Positions 15,704 to 24,444 of a stretch of 64,000 bases of DNA are shown here, piece after piece (position 1 is the first letter of the stretch; every line of letters begins with the position of its first letter). The stretch is taken from NCBI GenBank assembly GCA_013286765.1, contig JABDFB010000002.1, positions 5,833-69,832 of the forward strand. The letters run 5' to 3'. This stretch comes from Deltaproteobacteria bacterium (GTDB lineage Bacteria; Bdellovibrionota; UBA1018). The position numbers were made by a program, and so were the translations under genes. Under the pieces are notes generated by a model, which saw only the letters and a program-made list of their open reading frames with translations, did not search any database and was not told where the DNA came from.

Positions 15704-17422
15704 ATGAATAAAAACCTTTTGCTGACGGTGCTGATTCCTACATACAATCGAGGGCGCTTCCTAGATACACTTTTAAAATCGCTAAGTGGCTCCAGCATTC
15801 TAAATGACCCCTCAAAAGTTGAGGTAGTAATTGCTAATAATCGGTCGCAGGACAATACAATTAGTGTTATCCAAAAATATGAAAACCGCATAAGCAATCT
15901 TCGTGCGATTAATTACGAAGAGCATGTCCGTACAGCTGAGGAAAATGTTTTTAGAAGTTTCAAAGAGTGTATGGGAGAATACACATGGATTTTAGGTGAT
16001 GATGATCTCCCAGCCCTTGAGACGCTCGACAATGTACTAAAAGAATTAGAAAAAAATTGTCACGATTTTCTCATATTCAACTCACCCGTAATTGGTCCAA
16101 ATTCGACAATTCCCAGCAATGTTACTCTTCGGATGCTAGGGGGGCAGCACAGCGCTGATATAGTCGAAATAGCGATTCACAACGGATATTGGTTTGTTTT
16201 GGCCGGGATGTCGAGCCAGATAATGAGAACCCGGTATATTAAGGCTTTTGATTTTCAGCCTATCACTAACATTAGTTTAATTTATAGCCACGTTACAGCT
16301 TATATCGAATGTTACCATGGAAAGGTAACGACTTGCTTTAACTATCCATTGGTTTGGTACAGACTCTCCTACCATGACGACCAACATTGGAAGAAAGCTT
16401 CAAAATTGCATGATGTTTTTGATGAGTATTTCTGGACGCTCGGGTTCATACGGCAGTTAAAATATCTCATCAGTAAAAATATATTTGATAAATATTCGTT
16501 GTTTTATATGTTGGACCAGAATGACTATGTTCGGTTCAGGTTGGTCTATCATGTTTGTGAGAAGCTCTTTCACCAGGTAAAAGCAAGCCGAAAAACTACG
16601 GATTCGCGACAAAAGATAGGTCGGGCAGAATTTTATGAAATGGTCGATTTTCTTATGGAAACCTCGAACTTATTACGAGAATTTCTGTGGGATCTGGAGA
16701 CCTACTATGAGTTGCCTTTGATTCCAGAGGCCAAAGGTAAAAGCGCGCTGAAATGGCGTTTCGTTCGCGCAGCTAAAAAGAAGCAACGCGAGGAAGCGTT
16801 GAAAGTTGAATCTAATCTCGCCAAGAAGCTAGACGAGAATATCAAAAACTGCAGTTCAACAATTCTTTATGGGTTTTTTGTTCGTCGATACGGAAATTAT
16901 TCGATCTATCGTATTGGAACAAGGTATTTCTGTGTTTATAACGGACAAGAAAAATATCTGGAATGGCAGTTGTGGTATGTCGACGTTGTCGAGTGTCCAC
17001 CCTATTTTTATATTGCCCAGACTCTGGAAGGTGCACTTGAGCGGCTTCGAATCCTAGAGAGGACTTCAGATTTTGTTGACGAAGCGGGAAGTTATGCACT
17101 ATTTATGGATTCTGAATGGAATAGGAAGCCCGATCCTGACGCTGACGCTGAAGACGAACGGAACCTGGAGGAGAAGGTAGAAGAATTGCTGATCATCGCG
17201 AATGAAAGCCGCGAGGCAGCTGCACTCCAAGGAAAGCGGCCAAAGAGTTTTGCCGAGCTGTCCTATATGATTTTAAGAAAATCTTATCTTATCGTGAGAG
17301 ATCGGTACCGTGCTCATAATAAAGTGCCTGACCAGTTGAATGATAAACTGATTCGTCAAATGAAAAGACTTCCTGGCCAATTTCAGGGAAAAGAAAAATG
17401 GAATCAAAGAATTACCTATTAA
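15704..17422 (+). CDS. Family 2 glycosyltransferase with long C-terminal extension (paralogue 1)
   Basis: A 572-residue protein. The first 220 residues or so are a GT-A family 2 domain: TVLIPTYNRGRFLDTLLKSL, VVIANNRSQDNT, and the metal-binding DXD in WILGDDDLP near residue 105. The remaining 350 residues are not a standard GT2 domain: mixed helical sequence with DEYFWTLGFIRQLKYLI, then LYGFFVRRYGNYSIYRIG and a final FAELSYMILRKSY segment. The same arrangement is found in the next gene, so the extension belongs to this subfamily. The 3' end overlaps the next gene by 25 bp. Role: sugar transfer onto the surface glycan, acceptor unknown. Confidence 0.85.
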   Translation: MNKNLLLTVLIPTYNRGRFLDTLLKSLSGSSILNDPSKVEVVIANNRSQDNTISVIQKYENRISNLRAINYEEHVRTAEENVFRSFKECMGEYTWILGDDDLPALETLDNVLKELEKNCHDFLIFNSPVIGPNSTIPSNVTLRMLGGQHSADIVEIAIHNGYWFVLAGMSSQIMRTRYIKAFDFQPITNISLIYSHVTAYIECYHGKVTTCFNYPLVWYRLSYHDDQHWKKASKLHDVFDEYFWTLGFIRQLKYLISKNIFDKYSLFYMLDQNDYVRFRLVYHVCEKLFHQVKASRKTTDSRQKIGRAEFYEMVDFLMETSNLLREFLWDLETYYELPLIPEAKGKSALKWRFVRAAKKKQREEALKVESNLAKKLDENIKNCSSTILYGFFVRRYGNYSIYRIGTRYFCVYNGQEKYLEWQLWYVDVVECPPYFYIAQTLEGALERLRILERTSDFVDEAGSYALFMDSEWNRKPDPDADAEDERNLEEKVEELLIIANESREAAALQGKRPKSFAELSYMILRKSYLIVRDRYRAHNKVPDQLNDKLIRQMKRLPGQFQGKEKWNQRITY

Positions 17423-19005
17423 CTATTTTAATCCCCACTTACAATCGAGGGCACTATCTGAGGCAGTTGCTCCGCCTCTTTAAAGAGTCGGGGGTATTAG
17501 CGGAAGATCATAGAATTCAGCTTGTAATAGCAAATAATTGCTCGAAAGATTCTACTCTCCAAGTTGTAGCTGAATATTCAGACGTTTTTCCAAACTTCAA
17601 GCTATTAAATTATACCGAGCATGTCTCCTCTGCGGAAGAAAATGTCTTTCGGAGTTTCAAGAATTGCGATGGAGAATATACTTGGATTTTGGGCGATGAC
17701 GATGTTCCATTTTTTGAAAATCTAGAAACGGTAGTTCGCGAGCTCGAGACGAATGTGCACGACTTCCTTCAACACAATATTGCTGTTGTAGGCCGAAAGG
17801 GAAAGATCACGAGCGAAGCTGTCCTCAGGATGCATAACGAAAAATGGACTGGGGATGTTCGGGATCTGGCCTTGCATAATGGCTGCTGGTACGTGATGGC
17901 GGGGATGTCTAACCAGATTTTGCGGACTTCTCTTGTAAGAGACTTTGATTTCCAAACTGTGACTAAGATTGGTCTGATCTATAGTCACGTGACGGCATAT
18001 CTTCTCTGTTTTTCAGGAAGGGTAACGACCTGTTTTAACTATCCCATTGTTTGGTATAAAGTAATAGAAGGGGATAATGATCACTGGTCGAGAGCTGCCA
18101 AAAAACACAACGTTTTTACTGAGTACTTTTGGACTCTGGGATGGATTCGACAAATAAAGTTTCTTATCGGAAAAGGAATTTTGCAGAAGAGCGATCCACT
18201 TTATTTGTTGGAACACAATGATCGCAAAAAGTTCAGGATGCTTAATACCATGCATCAGAAACTTTTTGATCAAGTGAAACTGGGGCGAATTAGTAAAGAT
18301 CCTAGAGAAAAAATGAGTGAGTCGGATTTCTACGAGATTTATAATTTTCTTCTTGAGACGAATATATTCTTTAGGGAAACTCTTTGGGATATCGAAAGAT
18401 ATTATAAACTATCAATGGAGAATAAAGGGCTCTTTTCTAGAAAAAGAGCTGAACAAGAATCTCTTCATATGGGAATTGATGATCGATTCAAGGTATTCAA
18501 CTCTTCGCTTCTCTATGGTTTTTTTGTAAGGCGGTACAAGGGCTATTCGATCTATAAAATAGCTCGGCGTTATTATGGTATTCGGAGTGATCGTAAGGCG
18601 CTCTTAGAGAAAGAAATACAATTTGTTGATGTGGCGTCGCAACCGCCGTACCTGTTTACTTCAGAAAGCTTAGACCAAGTAATGAAATTGGTCGATCAAA
18701 ATGGAGAAGATTCAAAACTTCAAGAATTGAAACCGCATACGGGTGATTTCGGTTACGATAGATTCTCAAGAGGAGACGTCTCTTTTAATAGATCTTTGCT
18801 TCCCGACGGGCAATTTATTCCAACTGAAGACGGTACGCTCATCGATTTAAATGGTAATCCCGTTATGGATGAAAATGGCGAACCCATTCAGCTTGAGAAA
18901 AAGAATCCCACCACCTACGCTGAATTATCATACCTTATAGCTCGGAAGGGATACTGGGTACTAAAGAGAATTTACCACGATCTCAAGAATGCTGTTGGAA
19001 TTTGA
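17398..19005 (+). CDS. Family 2 glycosyltransferase with long C-terminal extension (paralogue 2)
   Basis: A 535-residue homologue of the preceding protein along the whole length. It has LTILIPTYNRGHYLRQLLRL, VIANNCSKDST, WILGDDDVPFFE (DXD), DEYFWTLG-like EYFWTLGWIRQIKFLI, LYGFFVRRYKGYSIYKIA and YAELSYLIARKGYW. The start overlaps the upstream stop region by 25 bp, so the pair is translationally linked. A stretch near residues 460-500 (DGTLIDLNGNPVMDENG) is specific to this copy. Tandem duplication followed by divergence is the simplest explanation; the two may add successive residues or act on alternative acceptors. A long hairpin element follows the stop. Confidence 0.85.
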   Translation: MESKNYLLTILIPTYNRGHYLRQLLRLFKESGVLAEDHRIQLVIANNCSKDSTLQVVAEYSDVFPNFKLLNYTEHVSSAEENVFRSFKNCDGEYTWILGDDDVPFFENLETVVRELETNVHDFLQHNIAVVGRKGKITSEAVLRMHNEKWTGDVRDLALHNGCWYVMAGMSNQILRTSLVRDFDFQTVTKIGLIYSHVTAYLLCFSGRVTTCFNYPIVWYKVIEGDNDHWSRAAKKHNVFTEYFWTLGWIRQIKFLIGKGILQKSDPLYLLEHNDRKKFRMLNTMHQKLFDQVKLGRISKDPREKMSESDFYEIYNFLLETNIFFRETLWDIERYYKLSMENKGLFSRKRAEQESLHMGIDDRFKVFNSSLLYGFFVRRYKGYSIYKIARRYYGIRSDRKALLEKEIQFVDVASQPPYLFTSESLDQVMKLVDQNGEDSKLQELKPHTGDFGYDRFSRGDVSFNRSLLPDGQFIPTEDGTLIDLNGNPVMDENGEPIQLEKKNPTTYAELSYLIARKGYWVLKRIYHDLKNAVGI

Positions 19006-19131
19006 TAGCAGTAATCTTAAAGCACCACATTGAAATGTCGCCCCTTTGGGGGCGTACCAAACTGAAGGTGGCGAAAAAAGTCTGAAAAGCAATTTGAGAC
19101 TAGGTCCGCAGTATCGGTACCACTGAATGGA

Positions 19132-19260
19132 GGGACTAGCTTGCTTAGATCCCTAGAGGGGGCTCGCGCCAGCCGGAGGCGTTCGCAGGGCGAAGCCCGA
19201 AGAGGCGCGCGCAGCCCATGGATGGACGTCCCCGATACGGGATCTAAGCAAGCTAGTCCC
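19132..19260. repeat. Long hairpin element 1 (22-bp perfect arms)
   Basis: The arm at 19132-19153 (GGGACTAGCTTGC...) is perfectly complementary to 19239-19260 (...GCAAGCTAGTCCC). The 85-bp interior folds further: GGGCT..CGCGCC pairs imperfectly with GGCGCGCGCAGCCC, and GGGCgaaGCCC makes an inner hairpin. It lies between two convergent genes (stops at 19005 and 19284). A second element with different arms but a related core is at 42031-42135, also between convergent genes. A bidirectional terminator or a palindromic mobile repeat would fit. Confidence 0.8.
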
Positions 19261-19283
19261 CTCTCACTCAGCGGTAACTACTA

Positions 19284-20363
19284 CTACAACCCTCTCTCGT
19301 AAATTGCTCTTTTCAACTTTTCATTATTTGCGTAAGGGCTACCGATGTCATCTATTTTGATAGGTTCATCTTGCTTGACGGCGCGAAGTAATACTTCACC
19401 TCGCATAAATTCTCTGCAGGAGATTTGACCCTTCTGAAGCGGAATGGCCAGGTATACATCGGCTTCGGTGAGAACATGGCCTTCTGGCAAATCTCTTTTT
19501 GGATAGAGTCCTCGCACCAAGGAGTCCAGATACTTGATCTCCTTCTCCGGAGGTGTGCGTTTAGTTAGGCCTACAGGACCACACATTTCGACGGCTTTGT
19601 GCCAGGCTTTAAACCATGTGTCTACTTGCTCTGGGAGCGAATTATACTTAGCAGTAGGAATAACTCCATCATCAATATCGATATGTCTCTCGAAGGTCCG
19701 AGCACCCTTGGCATAGGCCATCATTACGGAAGAGCTCCAATCGTGATATTCGTGAGTCGAATATCCGATAGTATGATTAGGATAACGATTTCTTAGAAAG
19801 TCAATTTGGTTGATTTCGACTTCATTATCTTCGGACGGGTAGATAGAAACACAATGATTAATTGCGATCGGAATATGTCTCTTTTCGAAGAAGCTGACTA
19901 GATCGTCAATGTCTTTGAGTGAGGAGCCGCCGGTAGAAAAGATAACTGGCTTTCGTGTGCTAGCAATTTTTTCGATGAGGAACCAGTCGTTAATATCAGA
20001 ACTTGCAATCTTGATAATCTCGATTCCTAGTTCTTCGCAAAGGTCAACCGAAACTTCGTCGAAGGGTGTGCACATGGGGATGCAGTTATTTTCCTTTATG
20101 CTCTTGACCATGGTTGCGTAGTCTTCGTTGGAAACCTTAGTGTCGATGGTTTTCTTAATATAACGAATGTCGGTTCGATTACGAAAGTCTTTATGAATAA
20201 AATTATCGACATCTCGGAATTGCAGTTTTATGGCGGCGCGTACGTTATTGAACCGAACGATTTTGCCGTAATCAGAAATGATTCGAAGACCTCGGCTCAG
20301 CTTTCCCCAATGATTATTGGCCAATTCTAAAACAAACAAACCATCAAAAATATCCCGATTCAT
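19284..20363 (-). CDS. NeuB-like 3-deoxy-ulosonic acid synthase with SAF domain
   Basis: About 359 residues: a TIM-barrel N-terminal part of the NeuB/SpsE family (LELANNHWGKLSRG, CTPFDEVSVDLCEELG, IKIASSDINDWFLIEKIA, TGGSSLKDIDDLV) and a C-terminal antifreeze-like SAF domain from about 295. Known members condense PEP with ManNAc or related sugars to sialic, legionaminic or pseudaminic acids. Two usually conserved spots differ: GYSTHEYHD where GYSDHT is common, and FERHID where EKHF is common, so the substrate may be unusual. An ATG at 20363 or an in-frame TTG at 20369 could start it; a GGGAG lies upstream. It is the last gene of an operon with a HAD phosphatase, sugar kinase, AroB-like cyclase and SDR. 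Confidence 0.85.
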   Translation of the reverse strand: MNRDIFDGLFVLELANNHWGKLSRGLRIISDYGKIVRFNNVRAAIKLQFRDVDNFIHKDFRNRTDIRYIKKTIDTKVSNEDYATMVKSIKENNCIPMCTPFDEVSVDLCEELGIEIIKIASSDINDWFLIEKIASTRKPVIFSTGGSSLKDIDDLVSFFEKRHIPIAINHCVSIYPSEDNEVEINQIDFLRNRYPNHTIGYSTHEYHDWSSSVMMAYAKGARTFERHIDIDDGVIPTAKYNSLPEQVDTWFKAWHKAVEMCGPVGLTKRTPPEKEIKYLDSLVRGLYPKRDLPEGHVLTEADVYLAIPLQKGQISCREFMRGEVLLRAVKQDEPIKIDDIGSPYANNEKLKRAIYERGL

Positions 20364-20399
20364 GAGCAAGTACTCTCCCTGTTGTTATTATGACCAAGC

Positions 20400-21062
20400 T
20401 TATAGCATTTCTAAGAGATCCACTACACCATTAACCACAAAGTTAGGCTTTAATTCTAGAAGGGATGAACTCTCGTCATATCCTTGAAGTACTGCCACTG
20501 AGTGAATACCGACTTCTCGGGCAGCCAATAGATCACTTCTTGAATCTCCTACCATTATGACTTCGGGCAGGTGAAGTGACCATTTCCTAACTACTGTTTC
20601 TAACATTTGGGTTTTAGTTAAGCTTACGGATTTGCTACTGTCAAGGCAAACCACGTCTCGAAAGGGTCCAAGTTTTTTTATTTCGATTATTTTTCGTGTT
20701 GGGAATTCTCTCTTGTTTGTCGCGATGTAGGTGTAGATCCCTCGAGAATGAAGAGTCTCCAGAAGAGGAGATACACCTTCGAATACAGACGTCTTTGTGT
20801 AGTCGGAGTTGTCATACAAAGTCTTGAACTCCTTTGCAATTGCTACGATTTCTTGAGGGCTCAAAGAAGGATTGATAGAACTTATAATTTTATCAAGAGG
20901 GGGGCCTATGAATTTCTTCATTACATTCAAGTTTGCAGAAATAGGATTTCTGTGGCCGCTCAGTTCGAACGCTTTCCCAAGACAGGATAGAACTTCATCG
21001 GCAGAATCAATGAGAGTTCCATCTAAATCAAAAATAAAGTGGGAGTAGTATTCGAGCGTCAT
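20400..21062 (-). CDS. HAD-superfamily phosphatase
   Basis: 220 residues with the full HAD set: FDLDGTLIDSADE (nucleophile Asp) at the N-terminus, YIATNKR (motif II), Lys in the LTKTQML region, and MVGDSRSDLLAA (motif IV). An all-helical cap sits after motif I, as in phosphoglycolate/N-acylneuraminate-9-phosphatase-like enzymes. The frame is open further upstream, but the ATG at 21062 overlaps the kinase gene's TGA (ATGA), which fixes the start. Between a NeuB-like synthase and a sugar kinase, it probably dephosphorylates an intermediate of the same pathway. Confidence 0.8.
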   Translation of the reverse strand: MTLEYYSHFIFDLDGTLIDSADEVLSCLGKAFELSGHRNPISANLNVMKKFIGPPLDKIISSINPSLSPQEIVAIAKEFKTLYDNSDYTKTSVFEGVSPLLETLHSRGIYTYIATNKREFPTRKIIEIKKLGPFRDVVCLDSSKSVSLTKTQMLETVVRKWSLHLPEVIMVGDSRSDLLAAREVGIHSVAVLQGYDESSSLLELKPNFVVNGVVDLLEML

Positions 21063-22453
21063 GTTTCCCATTTTGCCTGCAACTTTTGGTTTTCTTGGGT
21101 CATCGTCGATAGGTTTTTTAAACCTTCTAGTGTTTCGTCGGCAGTAGCGTGTCCTTGCTTTACTTCTCTGCCTGTAACATTTGCTATAACTCCAGAAATA
21201 ACTGGGATCTTTTGAGGAATACCGCCGCTTACTATAATCTGCTTTAAGACATGGTCTGGATCGATTTTCTCTATAAGATCGCAATACTGGTAAGCGAGCG
21301 TTCTGATTAGCGATGCGAGATAATTTTTAAGCGAAAGAGAACCTTCCTGTATTTCTTGAATCGATCCACCGGAGGAGTAATTCCATCCACCAGGAAAAAA
21401 AGATAGATTCATCTTAAGAGTGGAATTAAGAATATCTTCCATACTAAGGGTAGTTAGAATGTCCCAAAACGAAAGGTTATTGACGCCGCAGGCTTTAGCA
21501 ATGTCTTCCAGAAAGACCATACAAACGTTCAGAGCTCTGCCTGCTGGAATATGAGTGATGGTCGCAAGTCTCCGACCTTCAAAATAGGGACGATACTCTA
21601 GTATTTCAACTTTGTTGGGATAATCAATAATGGATACTTGTGAGCCGGTTCCGATATTAACAGAAATAGTTTTTGAAGGAAGATTTCCCGCGCCTAAGAC
21701 TGCGCAAGGGTGATCTCCAACACCCAGATATACGGGAATTTGTTTTTGCCGGTATTTCATGGTCGCACTGGGTACGACCGCCTCAGTCACTTCATTAAAA
21801 GCCACTCTTTTGCCCGTACGTTCGAGAATATATTCTTGCAGTTGAGTCGAGGGACGATGTGTGTTCAGGTCATAGAATCCAAGACCAGCAGCCATTGTTT
21901 CGTGTGCAATATTCCTGTGCGCGTCGACGCAGATCGATAGCCATTCTGGTAGCGAAATAATTTTACATGGTTTTGGTAGATCCGCATTCTGCGCTAAGTG
22001 GTAGAAATTAGAAAAGGGAAGACTGGGACGCAGACGCATTCCCGTAATGCTCTTATAAAAACCAGAACAGTCTTTGCTAATTTGGGCGAAAGTGGATGTA
22101 TCCCCACTGCCTTCGAGTGACCGTTGGTCTTTCCAACTGATATAGGGAGTAAGGGGTTTGTTATTCTCGTCGGTGACTATGAAGCCATGCATTTCACTGC
22201 AAATGAGAATTTTTTCAACAGAGAAATTAAGGTCTTGTATATAGGTTTTGCACAAACCTAAGAACGTGGACTTAATAGTATCCAAAGAAACTTCGTACTT
22301 CTGAGCTTTTTCGCTCAGCTGAGCTTGGACGAGATTGGGCGAAGTGGGCTGGCTCTGCGGATGGGAAAATTCTCCTGTCGATAAGTCCAAGAGAATAGAC
22401 TTAATTCGTGAAGCACCGAAGTCTAGAAGCAAAGCATAGCGCTGAAGACTCAA
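21059..22453 (-). CDS. FGGY-family carbohydrate kinase, sedoheptulokinase-like
   Basis: 464 residues of the FGGY fold: an N-terminal phosphate-binding strand (LLLDFGASRIKSILLD), SEMHGFIVTD and YISWKDQRS in the sugar pocket, LGVGDHPCAVLGAGN, VNIGTGSQVSIID (second phosphate motif) and IIVSGGIPQKIPV near the ATP site. The MHG and WKDQR patterns recall sedoheptulose/xylulose kinases; I cannot confirm the substrate. The start is TTG overlapping the upstream TGA (TTGA at 22453-22450). Sedoheptulose kinase activity would yield sedoheptulose 7-phosphate, which is also the GmhA substrate and the usual substrate of C7-cyclitol cyclases. Confidence 0.75.
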   Translation of the reverse strand: MSLQRYALLLDFGASRIKSILLDLSTGEFSHPQSQPTSPNLVQAQLSEKAQKYEVSLDTIKSTFLGLCKTYIQDLNFSVEKILICSEMHGFIVTDENNKPLTPYISWKDQRSLEGSGDTSTFAQISKDCSGFYKSITGMRLRPSLPFSNFYHLAQNADLPKPCKIISLPEWLSICVDAHRNIAHETMAAGLGFYDLNTHRPSTQLQEYILERTGKRVAFNEVTEAVVPSATMKYRQKQIPVYLGVGDHPCAVLGAGNLPSKTISVNIGTGSQVSIIDYPNKVEILEYRPYFEGRRLATITHIPAGRALNVCMVFLEDIAKACGVNNLSFWDILTTLSMEDILNSTLKMNLSFFPGGWNYSSGGSIQEIQEGSLSLKNYLASLIRTLAYQYCDLIEKIDPDHVLKQIIVSGGIPQKIPVISGVIANVTGREVKQGHATADETLEGLKNLSTMTQENQKLQAKWET

Positions 22454-23598
22454 TGAAATACCTCTTGAATAATCGTTTTAATTTCAGAAGTAAGCTCATC
22501 GTTAAGAGGGAGCGACAAAAATTTCATCTGGCCGATCGAATGAAGGATCACGAAATTGACAGTATTTCCTGTCGTTTTCTTGTCTTTTTTCAAAAGACTT
22601 TTGAGTTTTTCGCTATCAACGTTGAGAATTCTCTTTTTTAAGTGAGCTGGAATCAGGTTTGATGCCATCCCTTTGATCAAGTCCGATTCTTTTCGGGGTA
22701 AGAGATTCCTTCGGACGCTTAACTCGTTGACAATGAGAACACCCATCGTAACTGCTATCCCATGTGGAATTTCATACTCGGAAATGACCTCAAGCGCGTG
22801 TCCGATCGTATGCCCGTAGTTCATACTTCTTCGGAGATCAAGCTCAAATTCATCTTCCTCGACTACCGCTTTTTTAACAGCAAGGGAGCCAAGGACTAGC
22901 GCTAATGCCTGTGCGTTAGTGAGAGTGTCCACCCCCTGAAAATTTCTTAGAAAATTCTCGACTCCAGGTTTTCCACCCGTAATATGTAGTTTTATAACCT
23001 CGCCTAGTCCCGATACAATTTCGTGTTGGCTCAGGGTTTTTAAAAAACCGCAATTAATTATAATCTGTGATGGAGCAGAAAAAAGGGCGATCTGGTTCTT
23101 TGTCTGCTTGTAGTTAAGCCCCGTTTTTCCGCCAATGCAACTATCACACTGAGATAAAAGCGTTGTTGGAAAATAGACCCAAGGAATGCCCCGCTTAAAT
23201 GTTGCGGCCGCGTAGGCTCCTACGTCCTGAATGATTCCGCCGCCGACAACTACCAGCTTTTCTCCCTTGGTAAGTTTATTAAAATTCATGAAGTCAACCA
23301 CAGAGAGCATGCCGTCAACCGTCTTAAAATCTTCGGTCGCTTTTGCCTTCAAAATTTTGTTACTTGGATGAGTGATGCAGTCGCCGTAAAGCTCCCAAAC
23401 TCTTTCGTCGATTAGTAGAAGATAGTTTGGATCTTCCGAGAGGATTTGCTGGACAGTCTTTCCGGGTTTTTCGTTTGTGTCAAAAATAACAGAATAGGGT
23501 CTTGGAACAGATTTTACTTCAAATCGAATTTTGTCAGCGATGGGTGGTATCTCTAGAGAAAACTCCTTTTCTTGAATTTTAAATGTTGATGGATTCAC
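22450..23598 (-). CDS. AroB-superfamily sugar-phosphate cyclase (dehydroquinate-synthase-like)
   Basis: 382 residues. The NAD site (GEKLVVVGGGIIQDVGAYAA) and PTTLLSQCDSCIGGKTGLN follow dehydroquinate synthase. GLGEVIKLH, NYGHTIGHALE and PHGIAV supply the zinc Glu, His and His. It departs from housekeeping AroB in IIQDVGA (usually VIGDLAG), in KQTKNQIALF, and in an N-terminal extension of about 40-50 residues. The GHTIGHALE segment is nearer AroB than the valiolone synthases I recall. The GTG start overlaps the SDR stop (GTGA), and the neighbours are glycan genes, so a dedicated carbocycle-forming enzyme is more likely than shikimate synthesis. A second aroB elsewhere in the genome would support this. 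Confidence 0.8.
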   Translation of the reverse strand: MNPSTFKIQEKEFSLEIPPIADKIRFEVKSVPRPYSVIFDTNEKPGKTVQQILSEDPNYLLLIDERVWELYGDCITHPSNKILKAKATEDFKTVDGMLSVVDFMNFNKLTKGEKLVVVGGGIIQDVGAYAAATFKRGIPWVYFPTTLLSQCDSCIGGKTGLNYKQTKNQIALFSAPSQIIINCGFLKTLSQHEIVSGLGEVIKLHITGGKPGVENFLRNFQGVDTLTNAQALALVLGSLAVKKAVVEEDEFELDLRRSMNYGHTIGHALEVISEYEIPHGIAVTMGVLIVNELSVRRNLLPRKESDLIKGMASNLIPAHLKKRILNVDSEKLKSLLKKDKKTTGNTVNFVILHSIGQMKFLSLPLNDELTSEIKTIIQEVFH

Positions 23599-24290
23599 TC
23601 CTGAAACCCTCCAATTGAATAGCCGCCGTCCGCAACAATGTCCTGTCCATGAATGAAGTTATTCTGCGAGGAACAAAGAAAATAGGCGATGTGAGCGATG
23701 TCTTCCGGTTGTCCGAGCTTATTTCCTAAAGGTATCTTTCTCTCCAGCGAGCGAATAGTATCGCTATCATTATTCTTGCGAGTCAATTTCGTATCAATAA
23801 ACCCCGGGGAGATAGAATTGACTCGAATATTAAAAGGTCCCAATTCCAACGCTAAGGTTTTGACAACTCCGTTTAGGGCATGCTTGGCGGTGGAATAGGC
23901 TAGTCTACCAACGCGAGAAAAGGAGCCGTAGAGGGAGGAAATGGCTAATATGGATCCTGATTTTCTTTCTTTAAAAGACGGGATCAAAACCTGTGCCGTG
24001 TATAGGAATCCCAGGGTATTCACTGAAAGCGCTGTTTCGATGTCTTCCCGGGAAACGCTTTCTACCTTCTTTGGATTATTCCAGCCGGCACTTTGGACGA
24101 GTACATCATATTCTTTCGAATGAGTAGCAAAGTAACTATCTATTGCCTTTGGATTGGTGAGATCAAGATCCTGGCGGCCAAGGCTGGTCACTTGATCGCC
24201 AGCTTCACGAAATCGTTGGACGATTGCGCTTCCAATGTCTCCGTGCCCCCCTAGAACCAATACTCGACGAGTTATAGATGAATTTGCCAC
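23595..24290 (-). CDS. Short-chain dehydrogenase/reductase
   Basis: 231 residues with a Rossmann N-terminus (VLVLGGHGDIGSA, a variant of TGxxxGIG), QSAG in place of NNAG, the catalytic Ser in AISSLYGS and the YSTAKH catalytic Tyr-Lys near residue 150. It ends with GQDIVADGGYSIGG, typical of classical SDRs. The gene starts with GTG and is the first of the five-gene minus-strand operon ending in the NeuB-like gene, divergent from wzm. It probably reduces or oxidises a keto group of the sugar or cyclitol made by the operon. Confidence 0.85.
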   Translation of the reverse strand: MANSSITRRVLVLGGHGDIGSAIVQRFREAGDQVTSLGRQDLDLTNPKAIDSYFATHSKEYDVLVQSAGWNNPKKVESVSREDIETALSVNTLGFLYTAQVLIPSFKERKSGSILAISSLYGSFSRVGRLAYSTAKHALNGVVKTLALELGPFNIRVNSISPGFIDTKLTRKNNDSDTIRSLERKIPLGNKLGQPEDIAHIAYFLCSSQNNFIHGQDIVADGGYSIGGFQE

Positions 24291-24444
24291 AAAGTTTTAG
24301 GTATCGTATAAATGCTAGGTTAGTCAACGTTCATCTGAAGCGATCTAGCGCAGCTGCTTGGGCAAAAAAAGGAATGCCGATTGCTATCTAGAATGGATAT
24401 ATCGAAAAATAAATTGTATTATAAGGAACTTAGGATTGTCTGCA

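Noticed and set aside
15559..15711. 50-codon ORF from TTG, ending ATGAATAA across the next gene's start
   Set aside because: No recognisable product and no good ribosome site; may be chance or a frame-shifted remnant of the preceding glycosyltransferase.
15704..19005. The tandem glycosyltransferase genes as an assembly duplication
   Set aside because: The copies have diverged throughout, with distinct insertions, so they are true paralogues.
22450..23598. Cyclase gene as the housekeeping aroB
   Set aside because: Divergent NAD loop, N-terminal extension and operon context argue against it, though it cannot be excluded without the rest of the genome.
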